From DATLZU01 sp051293835 (GTDB taxonomy: Bacteria > Nitrospirota > Nitrospiria > Nitrospirales > Nitrospiraceae): 64,000 nt of DNA. The stretch lies in NCBI GenBank assembly GCA_051293835.1, contig JBPKMA010000002.1, forward strand, positions 1-64,000, in the 5' to 3' direction. The notes beneath the pieces are model-generated. The model did not search any database, was not told the origin of the DNA, and saw nothing but the letters and a program-made list of their open reading frames with translations. A program made the position numbers and the translations under genes. Shown here one piece after another: positions 54,283-62,555 of this stretch. How positions within the stretch are numbered: position 1 is the stretch's first letter; each line of letters starts with the position of its first letter.

Positions 54283-55521
54283 TTATCCGATGCGCAGCCA
54301 CAAGTAGGCACCTGAGATCGCCATCGTCGCCAGCGTAACCGGCACGCCGACGCGGGCATGCTGCCGCCAGTCGATGCAGACGTGGCGCCGCTCGGCCGCA
54401 TCCACCACGATGATGTTCGCGATGCTGCCGACGATCAGGAGATTGCCCGCCAGCGTGCTGGCCAGCGCCAGCAGAGTCCCGGCCAGGGGATGGCTTGCGA
54501 GCGGAAGCAGGAGCATCACCGCCGGCACATTGGAGACCACATTGCTCAGCACGAAGGTCGCCAAGAACAAGAGCCATGGCTGATCAAGGCGCAGCCCAGC
54601 ATCCGCCAGTGCCCGCACGGCGTCCGCCATCACGCCTGTCTCCTGGAAGGCGCGGTTGACGACGAAGAGGCCGATGAACAGGACCAGCAATTCCCAGTCG
54701 ACCAGCCCGAGCATATGGCGCGAGTGCAACCGGCGGCTCAGCAACAGCACGCCGGCGCCCGCGAGGGCTGCCAGTTCGCGCGGCCAGGAGGTGGCGAGAA
54801 AGACTGCGACGAGCACGGCCGCCACCGTTAGCCCTTTCGCTGTCTGCCACCGGTCGAACTGGGGATACCCCTCCGCGCGCCGCTCGGGCTCCGGTCGCGT
54901 GGCGACGGGAGGCGTGCGCGTCCACCGCCCACGGACCTGCAACACGATCACCCCCCATGTGGTCATGAGTCCCAGCAGCACAGGCACGGCGACATCACGG
55001 ACATAGCCGGTGAACGAGAGACGGAGTGACTCGCCGATCAACATGTTCTGCGGGTTCCCGATAAGGGTCAGCGCCGAGCCGATGTTGGCCGCGCAAGCCA
55101 GCGCGAGCAGATAGGGTACGGGATCAAGCTGTCGCTTCAGACACGCATCGACGAGCACCGGCGCCATCGCGAGACAGACGATATCGTTGCTGAACACGGC
55201 GGACAACCCGCCCACCGCCAGGATCAACGCGCCGAGCAACTGCGGTGGCGCAAGCGGCAGCGACGCCAGCCAAAGTGTCACAAAGGTATAGAAGCCGCCC
55301 AACCGCAATTGGGCCGACAATACCATGAAGGCGAAAAGCAGCAGTAAGGTCGGCGCGTGGATCGAGCGGCCCGCCTCCTCGAGGCTCACATCCCCCGTCG
55401 CCACCAGCGCGATCGCTCCCAGCACCGCCACTCCGGTCCGGTCGAGCTGGAAAAACGGGAGGCCCCCGAGAATCATCCCAAGGTAGACGAGGACGAAGAC
55501 GATGACGACAGTTGTGATCAC
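54283..55521 (-). CDS. ArsB/NhaD-type (CitMHS/SLC13-like) anion permease
   Basis: The 412-residue protein has about ten to twelve membrane helices and the ion-transporter superfamily layout of two repeats. GGLSAVFSNDIVCLAMAPVL and ANIGSALTLIGNPQNMLIGE come in the first half, and VLSNVVSNVPAVMLLLPLAS and LASTLAGNLLIVGSIANIIV in the second. The NPQN/SN motifs are those of arsenite pumps and Na/H antiporters. No arsenic genes are nearby, so the substrate is open. Confidence 0.78.
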   Translation of the reverse strand: MITTVVIVFVLVYLGMILGGLPFFQLDRTGVAVLGAIALVATGDVSLEEAGRSIHAPTLLLLFAFMVLSAQLRLGGFYTFVTLWLASLPLAPPQLLGALILAVGGLSAVFSNDIVCLAMAPVLVDACLKRQLDPVPYLLALACAANIGSALTLIGNPQNMLIGESLRLSFTGYVRDVAVPVLLGLMTTWGVIVLQVRGRWTRTPPVATRPEPERRAEGYPQFDRWQTAKGLTVAAVLVAVFLATSWPRELAALAGAGVLLLSRRLHSRHMLGLVDWELLVLFIGLFVVNRAFQETGVMADAVRALADAGLRLDQPWLLFLATFVLSNVVSNVPAVMLLLPLASHPLAGTLLALASTLAGNLLIVGSIANIIVVDAAERRHVCIDWRQHARVGVPVTLATMAISGAYLWLRIG

Positions 55522-55557
55522 GCAAGGCGAGGTTGTATCGCGCTGCCGACCGAGCCG

Positions 55558-56697
55558 TCAAGCCAAGACATGCTCACGTGGAAAGATCCATCGCACAAGT
55601 GCCACGCACTCCAGGCCGAACGGGAAATAGCCCGCGTAGCCGAGGATCGGCATCTGGAAAATCTGAAACCGATGCACGAACGGGATCGCGTATTCCCAGT
55701 GGGCGAAACTGTTGACATTCCACATCTCCCAAAAAAAGCCGCATACCAGCGCAGCAAGGGCAGGCAGCCAGATCGGCCGCCACTCGCCCTGGGAGAGGGG
55801 TGAGAAGATGGTCTCCTCGCCCGATACCGTCTGCAACGCGGTGATCAATAGCAGCGGCGCAACCCAGACCAGCGGGAACAGATAGTTCGGCCAGAGACCG
55901 ATCCCGATCAGCCCACCGGATCCTACGACCAACACCAGCCAGCCGACCAACTTCTCGTTGACCATCCGGATCGGCTGCCACTTGTCCAACCCGGCACTAA
56001 GCCGAGGATACGACGCCAGCAACTCGGTCGTGCCGAGCACAGCCGGCAGCACCGTGGCGAACGGGATCGTTCCGTGAACGAAGTACTCGAGCGGCGTGAA
56101 CTCCTGGACTCCCACATAGTACCAATTCTGGACGAAGCGATTGAGATACTCACAGAACCACCAGAACGCCGAACTGAGCGGAAACAGCGAAAGGAAATAC
56201 CGGGGCTGGTCCAGCATCATACAGCGCCCGGTCCGGGCGAATGTCCACGCGTTGACTACCAGAATGTAGCCGAGCCAGAGCGGCGTGAAGGTGAACGGTT
56301 GGCATACTTCGAACCACGGGAAACGGGTCCAGGCCAAGACCCAGGCAACGGCCGTCAACCCGACTCCTAGCCAGCCCCACCAGGGGAAAACGTGACGCGG
56401 CACTCGTGAAGCGTGAAACGTCACCGAGGACCGATGAGATCCGAGATCCGAGATCCGCGCGAGGGACGAGGCGATCCGAACGACGAACGGAGAGATCGTG
56501 CCGAGGATGGCAATCGCCAGCACCACAAACACTGACCAAGAGAACGGCTCGTGTTCGACGTAGCGGGTGCGCGGGGGGAATTCCAGATAGCGCTCGAGCG
56601 ACTCGCCGGCGAGGATCACGCCCAGCAGCGGCAAGCCGAGGAGCAGCGCCACCACAAGCGCGATTCTGGCAACCCTTCGCATCACCGGGTTTGGCAT
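55558..56697 (-). CDS. Polytopic membrane protein of unknown function
   Basis: The 379-residue protein has eight to nine predicted helices, starting with RIALVVALLLGLPLLGVILA. A conserved-looking run in the second half is SAFWWFCEYLNRFVQNWYYV, followed by LVCGFFWEMWNVNSFAHWEY, both rich in tryptophan. I do not recognise the family. It overlaps the start of nothing downstream but begins 16 bases inside the end of the DUF72 gene, so the two are coupled. Confidence 0.55.
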   Translation of the reverse strand: MPNPVMRRVARIALVVALLLGLPLLGVILAGESLERYLEFPPRTRYVEHEPFSWSVFVVLAIAILGTISPFVVRIASSLARISDLGSHRSSVTFHASRVPRHVFPWWGWLGVGLTAVAWVLAWTRFPWFEVCQPFTFTPLWLGYILVVNAWTFARTGRCMMLDQPRYFLSLFPLSSAFWWFCEYLNRFVQNWYYVGVQEFTPLEYFVHGTIPFATVLPAVLGTTELLASYPRLSAGLDKWQPIRMVNEKLVGWLVLVVGSGGLIGIGLWPNYLFPLVWVAPLLLITALQTVSGEETIFSPLSQGEWRPIWLPALAALVCGFFWEMWNVNSFAHWEYAIPFVHRFQIFQMPILGYAGYFPFGLECVALVRWIFPREHVLA

Positions 56698-57437
56698 CTT
56701 TCGGTGAGGGTTCGCAGCGTTCGCGCGTTGGCCACGGCGTGGCCCTCCGCATCATTATTGAAATACGCGTACACGTCGAGCCCGTCGCGCAGGTACCGCT
56801 TGATCTTCTTCGCCTCCTCGGCCAGCTCGTTCTTCGTATAGCAGGATACAAACAACTTCGTCCGCCCGTGAAACCGGAGATAGGTGAATCCGGCGGTCAG
56901 CACCTCCTTCCTGGGGTAGCGGGGCGAATCCGCGATACACAGGGCCGCCTCGTACTGTCTCAGCAGACGATAGGTATCGTCCGTGAACCAGGAGTCGTGC
57001 CGGAATTCGAAGACGAGGCGCAAGGGAGGGGATTGAGGGGATGGCTGCTGGGCAATCTGCAGAAAGCTCTCCAGGCGGGAACGGTCGCGGTGAAGAGACG
57101 GGGGGAACTGAAACAGAATCGGTCCCAAATGAGGGCCGAGCGAGCGGGCGTTCTGCACGAAGACGCGCCAGGGTTCTTCCACATCGACCAGTCGCTTGGT
57201 ATGGGTCATCAGCCGACTGGCTTTGACGGCGAAGATAAACCCCTCAGGTACCTGCGCCGCCCATTTTTCATAGGTCGCTGGCCGAGGCAGATGATAAAAG
57301 GAATAGTTCACCTCGGTGGTGGAAAACTCCTTGGCGTAGAACTCCAGGAATCGAGCGCTGGGCAGGTCCTCAGGATAGAACTTTCCCTTCCAACTCGGAT
57401 AGGTCCACCCGGACGTCCCGATAAGAGCGCGGGGCAT
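56682..57437 (-). CDS. DUF72 (YecE-like) protein
   Basis: The 251-residue protein shows the DUF72 pattern of a TIM-barrel family. It starts IGTSGWTYPSWKGKFYPEDL, then has EVNYSFYHLPRPATYEKWAA, FAVKASRLMTHTKRL, FEFRHDSWF and YAYFNNDAEGHAVANARTLR near the end. The role of the family is not known. It begins the short minus-strand run and borders the degenerate region to the right. Confidence 0.88.
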   Translation of the reverse strand: MPRALIGTSGWTYPSWKGKFYPEDLPSARFLEFYAKEFSTTEVNYSFYHLPRPATYEKWAAQVPEGFIFAVKASRLMTHTKRLVDVEEPWRVFVQNARSLGPHLGPILFQFPPSLHRDRSRLESFLQIAQQPSPQSPPLRLVFEFRHDSWFTDDTYRLLRQYEAALCIADSPRYPRKEVLTAGFTYLRFHGRTKLFVSCYTKNELAEEAKKIKRYLRDGLDVYAYFNNDAEGHAVANARTLRTLTERCQTR

Positions 57438-57650
57438 AACTGATCCACTGCTAGAGTCACCGGTTCAGATATGTATTGTATACGAACCCTACTTGTCGCT
57501 GTGCGGCGTTTTCCTTCCAAGGTGGTTGCGTAACTGCCCAGGGAAATCATCTCGACCAGAAAACGGCAGGTAGGCGCCGCTACAGGACTGCTCTAAAGCT
57601 TATCGGAGAGCGATGTTGGAATGATGCGTTCGAGGTCGGTTATGAACGTG
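57438..57650. other. Upstream region of DUF72 gene, nothing recognised
   Basis: The stretch contains GTATAC and AT-rich sequence just upstream of the DUF72 gene, fitting a promoter, but no full -35/-10 pair was settled on. The rest shows nothing coding. Confidence 0.3.
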
Positions 57651-57699
57651 TTTATCACTTTGGGGCAGTGTGGTCTTGACAAGAGGTGTGTAAAACGGG

Positions 57700-58430
57700 C
57701 ATCAGGCGGCGACCTCCAGTCGGATGACGGCTCGCTGCTGCACGCCATCCCCCTCCGGCGCGCCGGCATACACGGCCGGCAACAACTCCGGTGCATTCAG
57801 GCGCCGGACCGGCCGTCCCGCAATCTGCAGAACGTTCTCGATCAACGCCGTGGCGGACTCGACCCGCTTGCCCCCTTGCCCGCCGTCGTCCGCCGCCGCA
57901 CCGCCACTTGGCGGCCATCCGTGATCGCCCCAATCACGACGCGGAGCACCGCCTTGGTCTGCGCCAGCCTAGCTTTGACATCCAGCCCATCGGCCTACCC
58001 GAAGACGATCTCCCGGGTGTCGAGGCGCCATTGCTTCCCCGTGGCATCCTCATCCTGCCCCCGCGCCTTGCGCCGCGGGAGTGAGGCGGGCAACCAGGGC
58101 TCCCCTCACCCAACCGCCCCCGCCGCGCTAGCTCGCATTCGCCGAGCGCCAATCCCTGCCGATACCACTGTGGCACCAGCGTGCTGCCCTGCTTGCTCCG
58201 GCGCTGGGACAACGGGAGCAGATGACTAATGTGACACCCCGCCGCGCCGACTTCGCCCAGCCCAGCCGAACCGGACCACTTCCACTCATAGCCGCTGCCC
58301 GAGCTGCTGGAGGTGGGCAGGTACAAATTCCTCCCGATGGTTCCACCGACCCCTTGACTCGACTCCGGTCCCTGAGCTCTGCTCCTTCACGGCGGGGGCT
58401 CGGCCCGGGGGCTTGGTCACCCGAAAGGTG
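57700..58430 (-). pseudogene. Degenerate coding sequence of unknown family
   Basis: Minus-strand frames give protein-like pieces such as VPQWYRQGLALGECEL (near 58165), AVLRVVIGAITDGRQVAVRR (near 57920) and ALIENVLQIAGRPVRRLNAP (near 57850), ending at a TGA near 57710. They change frame repeatedly, with stops between. The codon-like composition argues for old coding sequence. I cannot name the family. Confidence 0.4.
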
Positions 58431-58893
58431 GCCACCGCCCTTTTCCTCTTTCCACACCTTCTGTGGATACCTCAGGGCAGTCGCTACCTTGTACAAGTCG
58501 CTCAACTCTTCGCGAAAGGTTTTGTGAGCCGGATGCTTCGACAAGTTCTGAAGTTTTTGAAGCTGCCCTGGGATTTAAAGGTGGGTTCGTCTTCAATGAA
58601 GCCCGTCTCATCGAACGAAGGAAACAGTTCTCTAACTCCGGCTTCAAGATGATCAGGTGCCGGCCCGACTTGCGGCGTTATGTATAACTTCTATTCGATC
58701 CCGTAGCGGGTGATGGGAACTCCCCGGATCTTCGTTCGCCATTCCGATATCAGCTTGACCCTTTTTCAGCAAGTCGTTCACCACTTCACCCTGGCCAAAA
58801 CTGTGGTGTTTTCGAAGTGGGAGACGGCAATGGTGACCAAGAGAGTACAACATCTTCATCGACGTAGCGCTCGTACGCGAACGTGAGCGTCAC
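58430..58893 (-). pseudogene. Decayed partner gene of the ATPase
   Basis: It starts with GTG at 58893, overlapping the ATPase stop by four bases (GTGA). It reads TLTFAYERYVDEDVVL in the first frame. It then reads LKKGQADIGMANEDPGSSHH in a second (near 58760), LIILKPELENCFLRS in a third (near 58660) and FREELSDLYKVATALRYPQK (near 58510). Each change costs a base. The pattern (acidic start, NEDPG, then LKPELE near the middle) resembles small TOPRIM-like or unknown proteins encoded beside AAA ATPases in defence modules, but the family is not certain. Confidence 0.45.
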
Positions 58894-60330
58894 GATCCGA
58901 CGAAGTCATCAAGATTGAAGACGTTCGCTCCGAGTTCGACGACCCTGGCAGTATCCTCTTGTGAGAGAGCAGCTTCGCACCGGTACTTCCTTCCTTGTTA
59001 CGATAGCAGACAAAAAGGGCGAGGTCCTCGGCAGGCGTCTTTTCGACAATACCAGTTAAGAAGTACGGGTTATGAGTGCTCAGGAAGAACTGGGTCGAGC
59101 GATCCGCGCCGATCACGATCCAAGGGCCATAGGATAACGCGGGAACGCGAAGACATCCGGCTCGTCGAAATGTAGTGCTCCCTTTTTGTCAGAGTGTTGT
59201 AGCTGAGTGGTTGTTCGACCTGGCCTGGGGACCGATACCCGAGTGCGGCATGCCCACGCGATCCACGCGACGAGCGCCTGTTCCCATTCCAGCGGCCTGG
59301 GTCCAGTTGCGGAGCCCGAGGAGTGCTGCTGTGCGCGCCCGCATACGCCGTTCTTGGAGTGGGAACTGGCGTTGCCCGGCCTCGTCCCACGCGGCCAGCC
59401 ACGGCGACGTCTGCGCCTGGAGGCCGAGGGAGGAGCCAACGATCTTTTTCGGGTCCCAGGCCAGCACGAGGACGACAGACACCCCGCCGCGGGGCTTGCC
59501 CCTGAGCGGGGTCAGGTCAAGCCCCCCTGCGTCGGCCCCGTCGGCCAGGGCCTGCTCCGCGTTGGCGTCCGAGTCGCCGGTTGCCGGCAATGGCCCGGCT
59601 GCCGAGCACCCCGGGCGCTCGCCTCAGCCGCAAGATGCGGCGCCTTGTTGACGGCTAGCCCCGCCGCCAAGTGCCCTTGCGCCCGATCCGGCGATGCTTT
59701 CCGCGCCGGGAGTCGTTCCCGCACCGGCGCCTGGCACTGGGCGAGCGGTGGCGAATGGCGGCGCCTCATAGCCCCACCTCATCGCTTGGTGTGAGTTCCC
59801 CGGTGCGGTCGCCGACCAGCGTCTTAAGTCGGGCGTTCCCCTGCTGGAGCCGCGCTTCGCGTTCCGTCGGCTGGGCAACCTAAGAGAAATTGATCACGCC
59901 ACGGGGCATACGGCGCTTGGCCGAGGTGGTCGTCCTGACACATGGCCGTGACGGGTTTGCCCTGGCGCCCTTCGAGCGCGATGGTGGTCTCTGCGTTCGG
60001 GAAGCCCTTGTCTGAGAGGGGAGCGTCAGTATACCCTCCTGCGATGGTTGCCTTCACCATCACCTGCTGCACTTGGTGCTCGGCGGGCGAAGCAATGAGA
60101 GACAAACCTATCGGGAGCGGCTGGTCGAAAAATTGTCGGTAGAAGAGCAGATCGAAGCCGAGTTCCCGTCGGAGGCGGAGAGATGTGCCTAACGACCAGC
60201 CCCAATCAAGTCAGGAAAGAAAACTCAAGGCTTCCAGAATATTGGTCTTGCCAGTGGCGGAGGCTCCAATAATAAAGACAGCCGCCCCTGCGGAACAACA
60301 CCGGCAGCCTATTGCCCCTTTACTCGGCTG
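58890..60330 (-). pseudogene. AAA/ABC-type ATPase (AAA_21/OLD-like), interrupted by an insertion sequence
   Basis: The N-terminal part holds a Walker A (VFIIGASATGKTNILEALSF, near 60250-60200) followed by a TGA, and then GFDLLFYRQFFDQPLPIGLS near 60130. After about 60,041 the frame is replaced by IS3-family sequence. On the far side (59,165 down) it resumes with the Walker B-like FDEPDVFAFPRYP and, after one frame change, IGADRSTQFFLSTHNPYFLT near 59110-59050, the D/H-loop of RecF/OLD-type ATPases. The middle, some 250 residues in relatives, is missing. The gene ends at 58890. It is dead, with the IS probably having caused the deletion. Confidence 0.6.
59169..60041 (-). mobile_element. IS3-family insertion sequence remnant
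   Basis: OrfA-like residues appear from about 60,020: ALEGRQGKPVTAMCQDDHLG, then APYAPWRDQFL, and NARLKTLVGDRTGELTPSDE near 59,800. OrfB pieces follow: GLAVNK with RQPATRTPTR near 59,620, the DDE-domain block VVLVLAWDPKKIVGSSLGLQ near 59,490, and HAALGYRSPGQVEQ near 59,220, the usual IS3 OrfB C-terminal motif. Several frame changes and a length of about 870 bases (intact IS3 elements are usually 1.2-1.3 kb) show decay. Imperfect inverted repeats (TACTGACGCTCCCC at the left end, TAGTGCTCCCTTTT at the right) lie at the ends given. Confidence 0.65.
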
Positions 60331-60893
60331 GTCGGCTTTGAGCAAAGCGGGACTTGGAAAGCACGCTCCTCTCCTCCTTGGCTGGACTTGACTCGGCTAC
60401 TGCCTTTTCGACCAATCCTTCGTCGACAGGACGGTGGATAAAGGAGCAAAGGGCGGGAGGTTTTTTTCTTCCTCTGAGAATTTCACTCCGACGAGTAAGT
60501 GGGACCATGTTTGTGCGCGCCGCTAAGATAGTGAGGCGACCGGGTGATTTCGCACTTGTCGAGCGGATGCGGACGCACGTCGCGATGGCGAGCACTGTCC
60601 GAAGTTCCGTTCGAGCCGCGTACCCGTTGCGTTCAATTTGCAACGGGTGGACAGGACGGAACACGTTGCGCAGCCGAGCAGATGGAAGGCTTCCGTGCGG
60701 TCGAACCGCAGCGCTTGAGCAACGCAGGGCCCATCATCCCCCTTTTCGGAGCTGCTTTGTGGACTTGCGGGAAGCTCAGAGGATAGGAACGCTCGACACG
60801 AGCGAGGAAGGCCCTACGGGGATGGCTGCTCTCAGTCGAAGCCATCGACAGCTGACCTCGTTTTCGGTTTTGCACTTCTCACGCTTCATCTGC
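60331..60893. other. Region without a recognisable gene
   Basis: Open frames exist on both strands here but none has family character. It may be old coding or IS-flank sequence. The hairpin at 60,622-60,648 lies within it. Confidence 0.35.
60622..60648. repeat. Perfect 9-bp inverted repeat
   Basis: ACCCGTTGC, a 9-base loop (GTTCAATTT) and GCAACGGGT form a perfect hairpin in the non-coding stretch. No T-run follows on either strand, so it does not look like a terminator. Confidence 0.55.
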
Positions 60894-61034
60894 TGACGCA
60901 AACCCCAATTCCACAGCCATCCGGTAAGCGGTGTCTCTCTTTTGGAATTTGATCTCGACCGGAGTGTGTCGCAGTTCCTCATCGAGCACCTGATTCACCA
61001 ACTGCCAGCGCTTAATATACTCCCGGGCTTCCTT
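60894..61034 (-). CDS. Small conserved-looking ORF without a standard start
   Basis: Downstream of gltD on the same strand a frame of about 46 codons reads IPRKEAREYIKRWQLVNQVL, then FQKRDTAYRMAVELGFASAD, ending with TGA at 60,894. It has the basic, helical look of small hypothetical proteins. The frame follows a TGA and has no ATG; only TTG/GTG codons inside RWQLV are available. It may be translated from such a codon or be a remnant. Confidence 0.35.
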
Positions 61035-61049
61035 CCTGGGGATCTTCTT

Positions 61050-62486
61050 TCATTTCACGGCAGCCTTCGCGCTCCGGCCTGCCCGCAGATACTTGTCCAC
61101 GCCGGCGGCCATCTTGCGACCTTCGGCAATGGCCCAGACGATGAGCGAGGCGCCCCGCCGGACGTCGCCGCCCGCGAACACCCCATCCACACTGGTCATG
61201 AAATTTTCGTCCACCGCCACGTTGCCGCGCGCATCGTACTTCACGCCGAGGCTGTCGAGCAAACCGTTTTTCACCGGACCAGTGAAACCCATCGCCAGCA
61301 GTACGAGGTCCACCGCCAGCTCGAAGTCGGTGCCGGGGATTGGAACGAACCGGCCGTTCTCGAACCTCACCTGTTGGGCGTGCAGTGTGGTAACGTGCCC
61401 GTTGCGGCCGGTGAACTTGGTGGTGGACACGCTCCACCGGCGGTCGCAGCCTTCTTCATGCGCGTGCGAGGTCCTGAGCTGCATCGGCCAGAGCGGCCAG
61501 GGGGTGGATGGCGCGCGGGTCGGCGGCGGCTCAGGCAGGATCTCGAACTGATGAGCTTCAACGCAGCCTTGCCGGTGCGCCGTGCCCAGGCAGTCCGACC
61601 CAGTGTCGCCGCCACCGATGATCACCACGCGCTTGCCCTTGGCGGTGATCGGCTCCTCCGTGAGCGTATCGCCGGCGTTGCGCCGGTTCTGCTGGGTCAG
61701 ATAGTCCATCGCCAGGTGAATGCCCTTGAGCTCACGGCCTGGCACCAGCAGGTCGCGCGCCTGTTCCGCACCCATGGCCAGACACACCGCATCGAATCGC
61801 CGGCGGAGGTCCTCTCCGCTAATGTCCTTGCCAACATGCACGCCAGTGTTGAACACAACGCCTTCGGCCTTTAGTTGCTCCAACCGTCGGTCAAGCACCC
61901 ATTTTTCCATCTTGAAATCGGGAATCCCGTAGCGCAGCAACCCGCCGATCCGATCGGCCTTCTCGAACACGGTGACGCTGTGCCCGGCCCGCGCCAGTTG
62001 CTGCGCGGCAGCCAGACCAGCCGGGCCGGAACCCACGATGGCCACGGTTTTGCCGGTGCGGCTCGTTGGGAGAACCGGCTGCACCCAGCCCTCGTCGAAG
62101 CCCTTGTCGATGATGTTCCACTCGATGACGCGGATCGACACCGGATCGCTGTTGATCCCCAGCACGCAGGCCGACTCGCAGGGCGCGGGGCAGAGCCGAC
62201 CCGTGAATTCCGGGAAGTTGTTCGTGGTGTGGAGCGCCTTGAGCGCGTCTTTCCAGCGCCCGCGATGGACCAAGTCGTTCCACTCCGGGATGAGGTTGAC
62301 AACCGGACAGCCGTTAGAGCTCTGGCAAAACGGCACGCCGCAGTCCATGCAGCGCGCGCTCTGGATCTGAAGTTTCTCCTCCGGCATCGGCTCGTAAAAT
62401 TCCTTCCAGTCCAGCACGCGTAGCTCGACCGGCCGGCGCTTGGGCCCCTCGCGGGGGTATTTCAAAAAACCTCTGGGGTCAGCCAT
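61050..62486 (-). CDS. gltD: Glutamate synthase (NADPH) small subunit
   Basis: GltD passes electrons from NADPH through FAD and Fe-S clusters to GltB in making glutamate from glutamine and 2-oxoglutarate. The 478-residue protein has the N-terminal cysteines in ARCMDCGVPFCQ and CPAPCESACVLG. Two dinucleotide-binding folds follow: VAIVGSGPAGLAAAQQLA (about 150) and VVIIGGGDTGSDCLGTAHRQ (about 290), and FAGGDVRRGASLIVWAIAEG marks the C-terminal flavin site. It lies 69 bases downstream of gltB on the same strand. Confidence 0.93.
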   Translation of the reverse strand: MADPRGFLKYPREGPKRRPVELRVLDWKEFYEPMPEEKLQIQSARCMDCGVPFCQSSNGCPVVNLIPEWNDLVHRGRWKDALKALHTTNNFPEFTGRLCPAPCESACVLGINSDPVSIRVIEWNIIDKGFDEGWVQPVLPTSRTGKTVAIVGSGPAGLAAAQQLARAGHSVTVFEKADRIGGLLRYGIPDFKMEKWVLDRRLEQLKAEGVVFNTGVHVGKDISGEDLRRRFDAVCLAMGAEQARDLLVPGRELKGIHLAMDYLTQQNRRNAGDTLTEEPITAKGKRVVIIGGGDTGSDCLGTAHRQGCVEAHQFEILPEPPPTRAPSTPWPLWPMQLRTSHAHEEGCDRRWSVSTTKFTGRNGHVTTLHAQQVRFENGRFVPIPGTDFELAVDLVLLAMGFTGPVKNGLLDSLGVKYDARGNVAVDENFMTSVDGVFAGGDVRRGASLIVWAIAEGRKMAAGVDKYLRAGRSAKAAVK

Positions 62487-62555
62487 TCGCTACTCGTATC
62501 GCGCATTTCGTCGCGCGCCCGCACCTCACAGGATACATCGCGCGTCTCACGTCTT

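Noticed and set aside
60354..60896. Plus-strand frame of 180 codons
   Set aside because: Serine/arginine-rich and without recognisable motifs; the opposite strand also has open frames here, so GC bias explains it.
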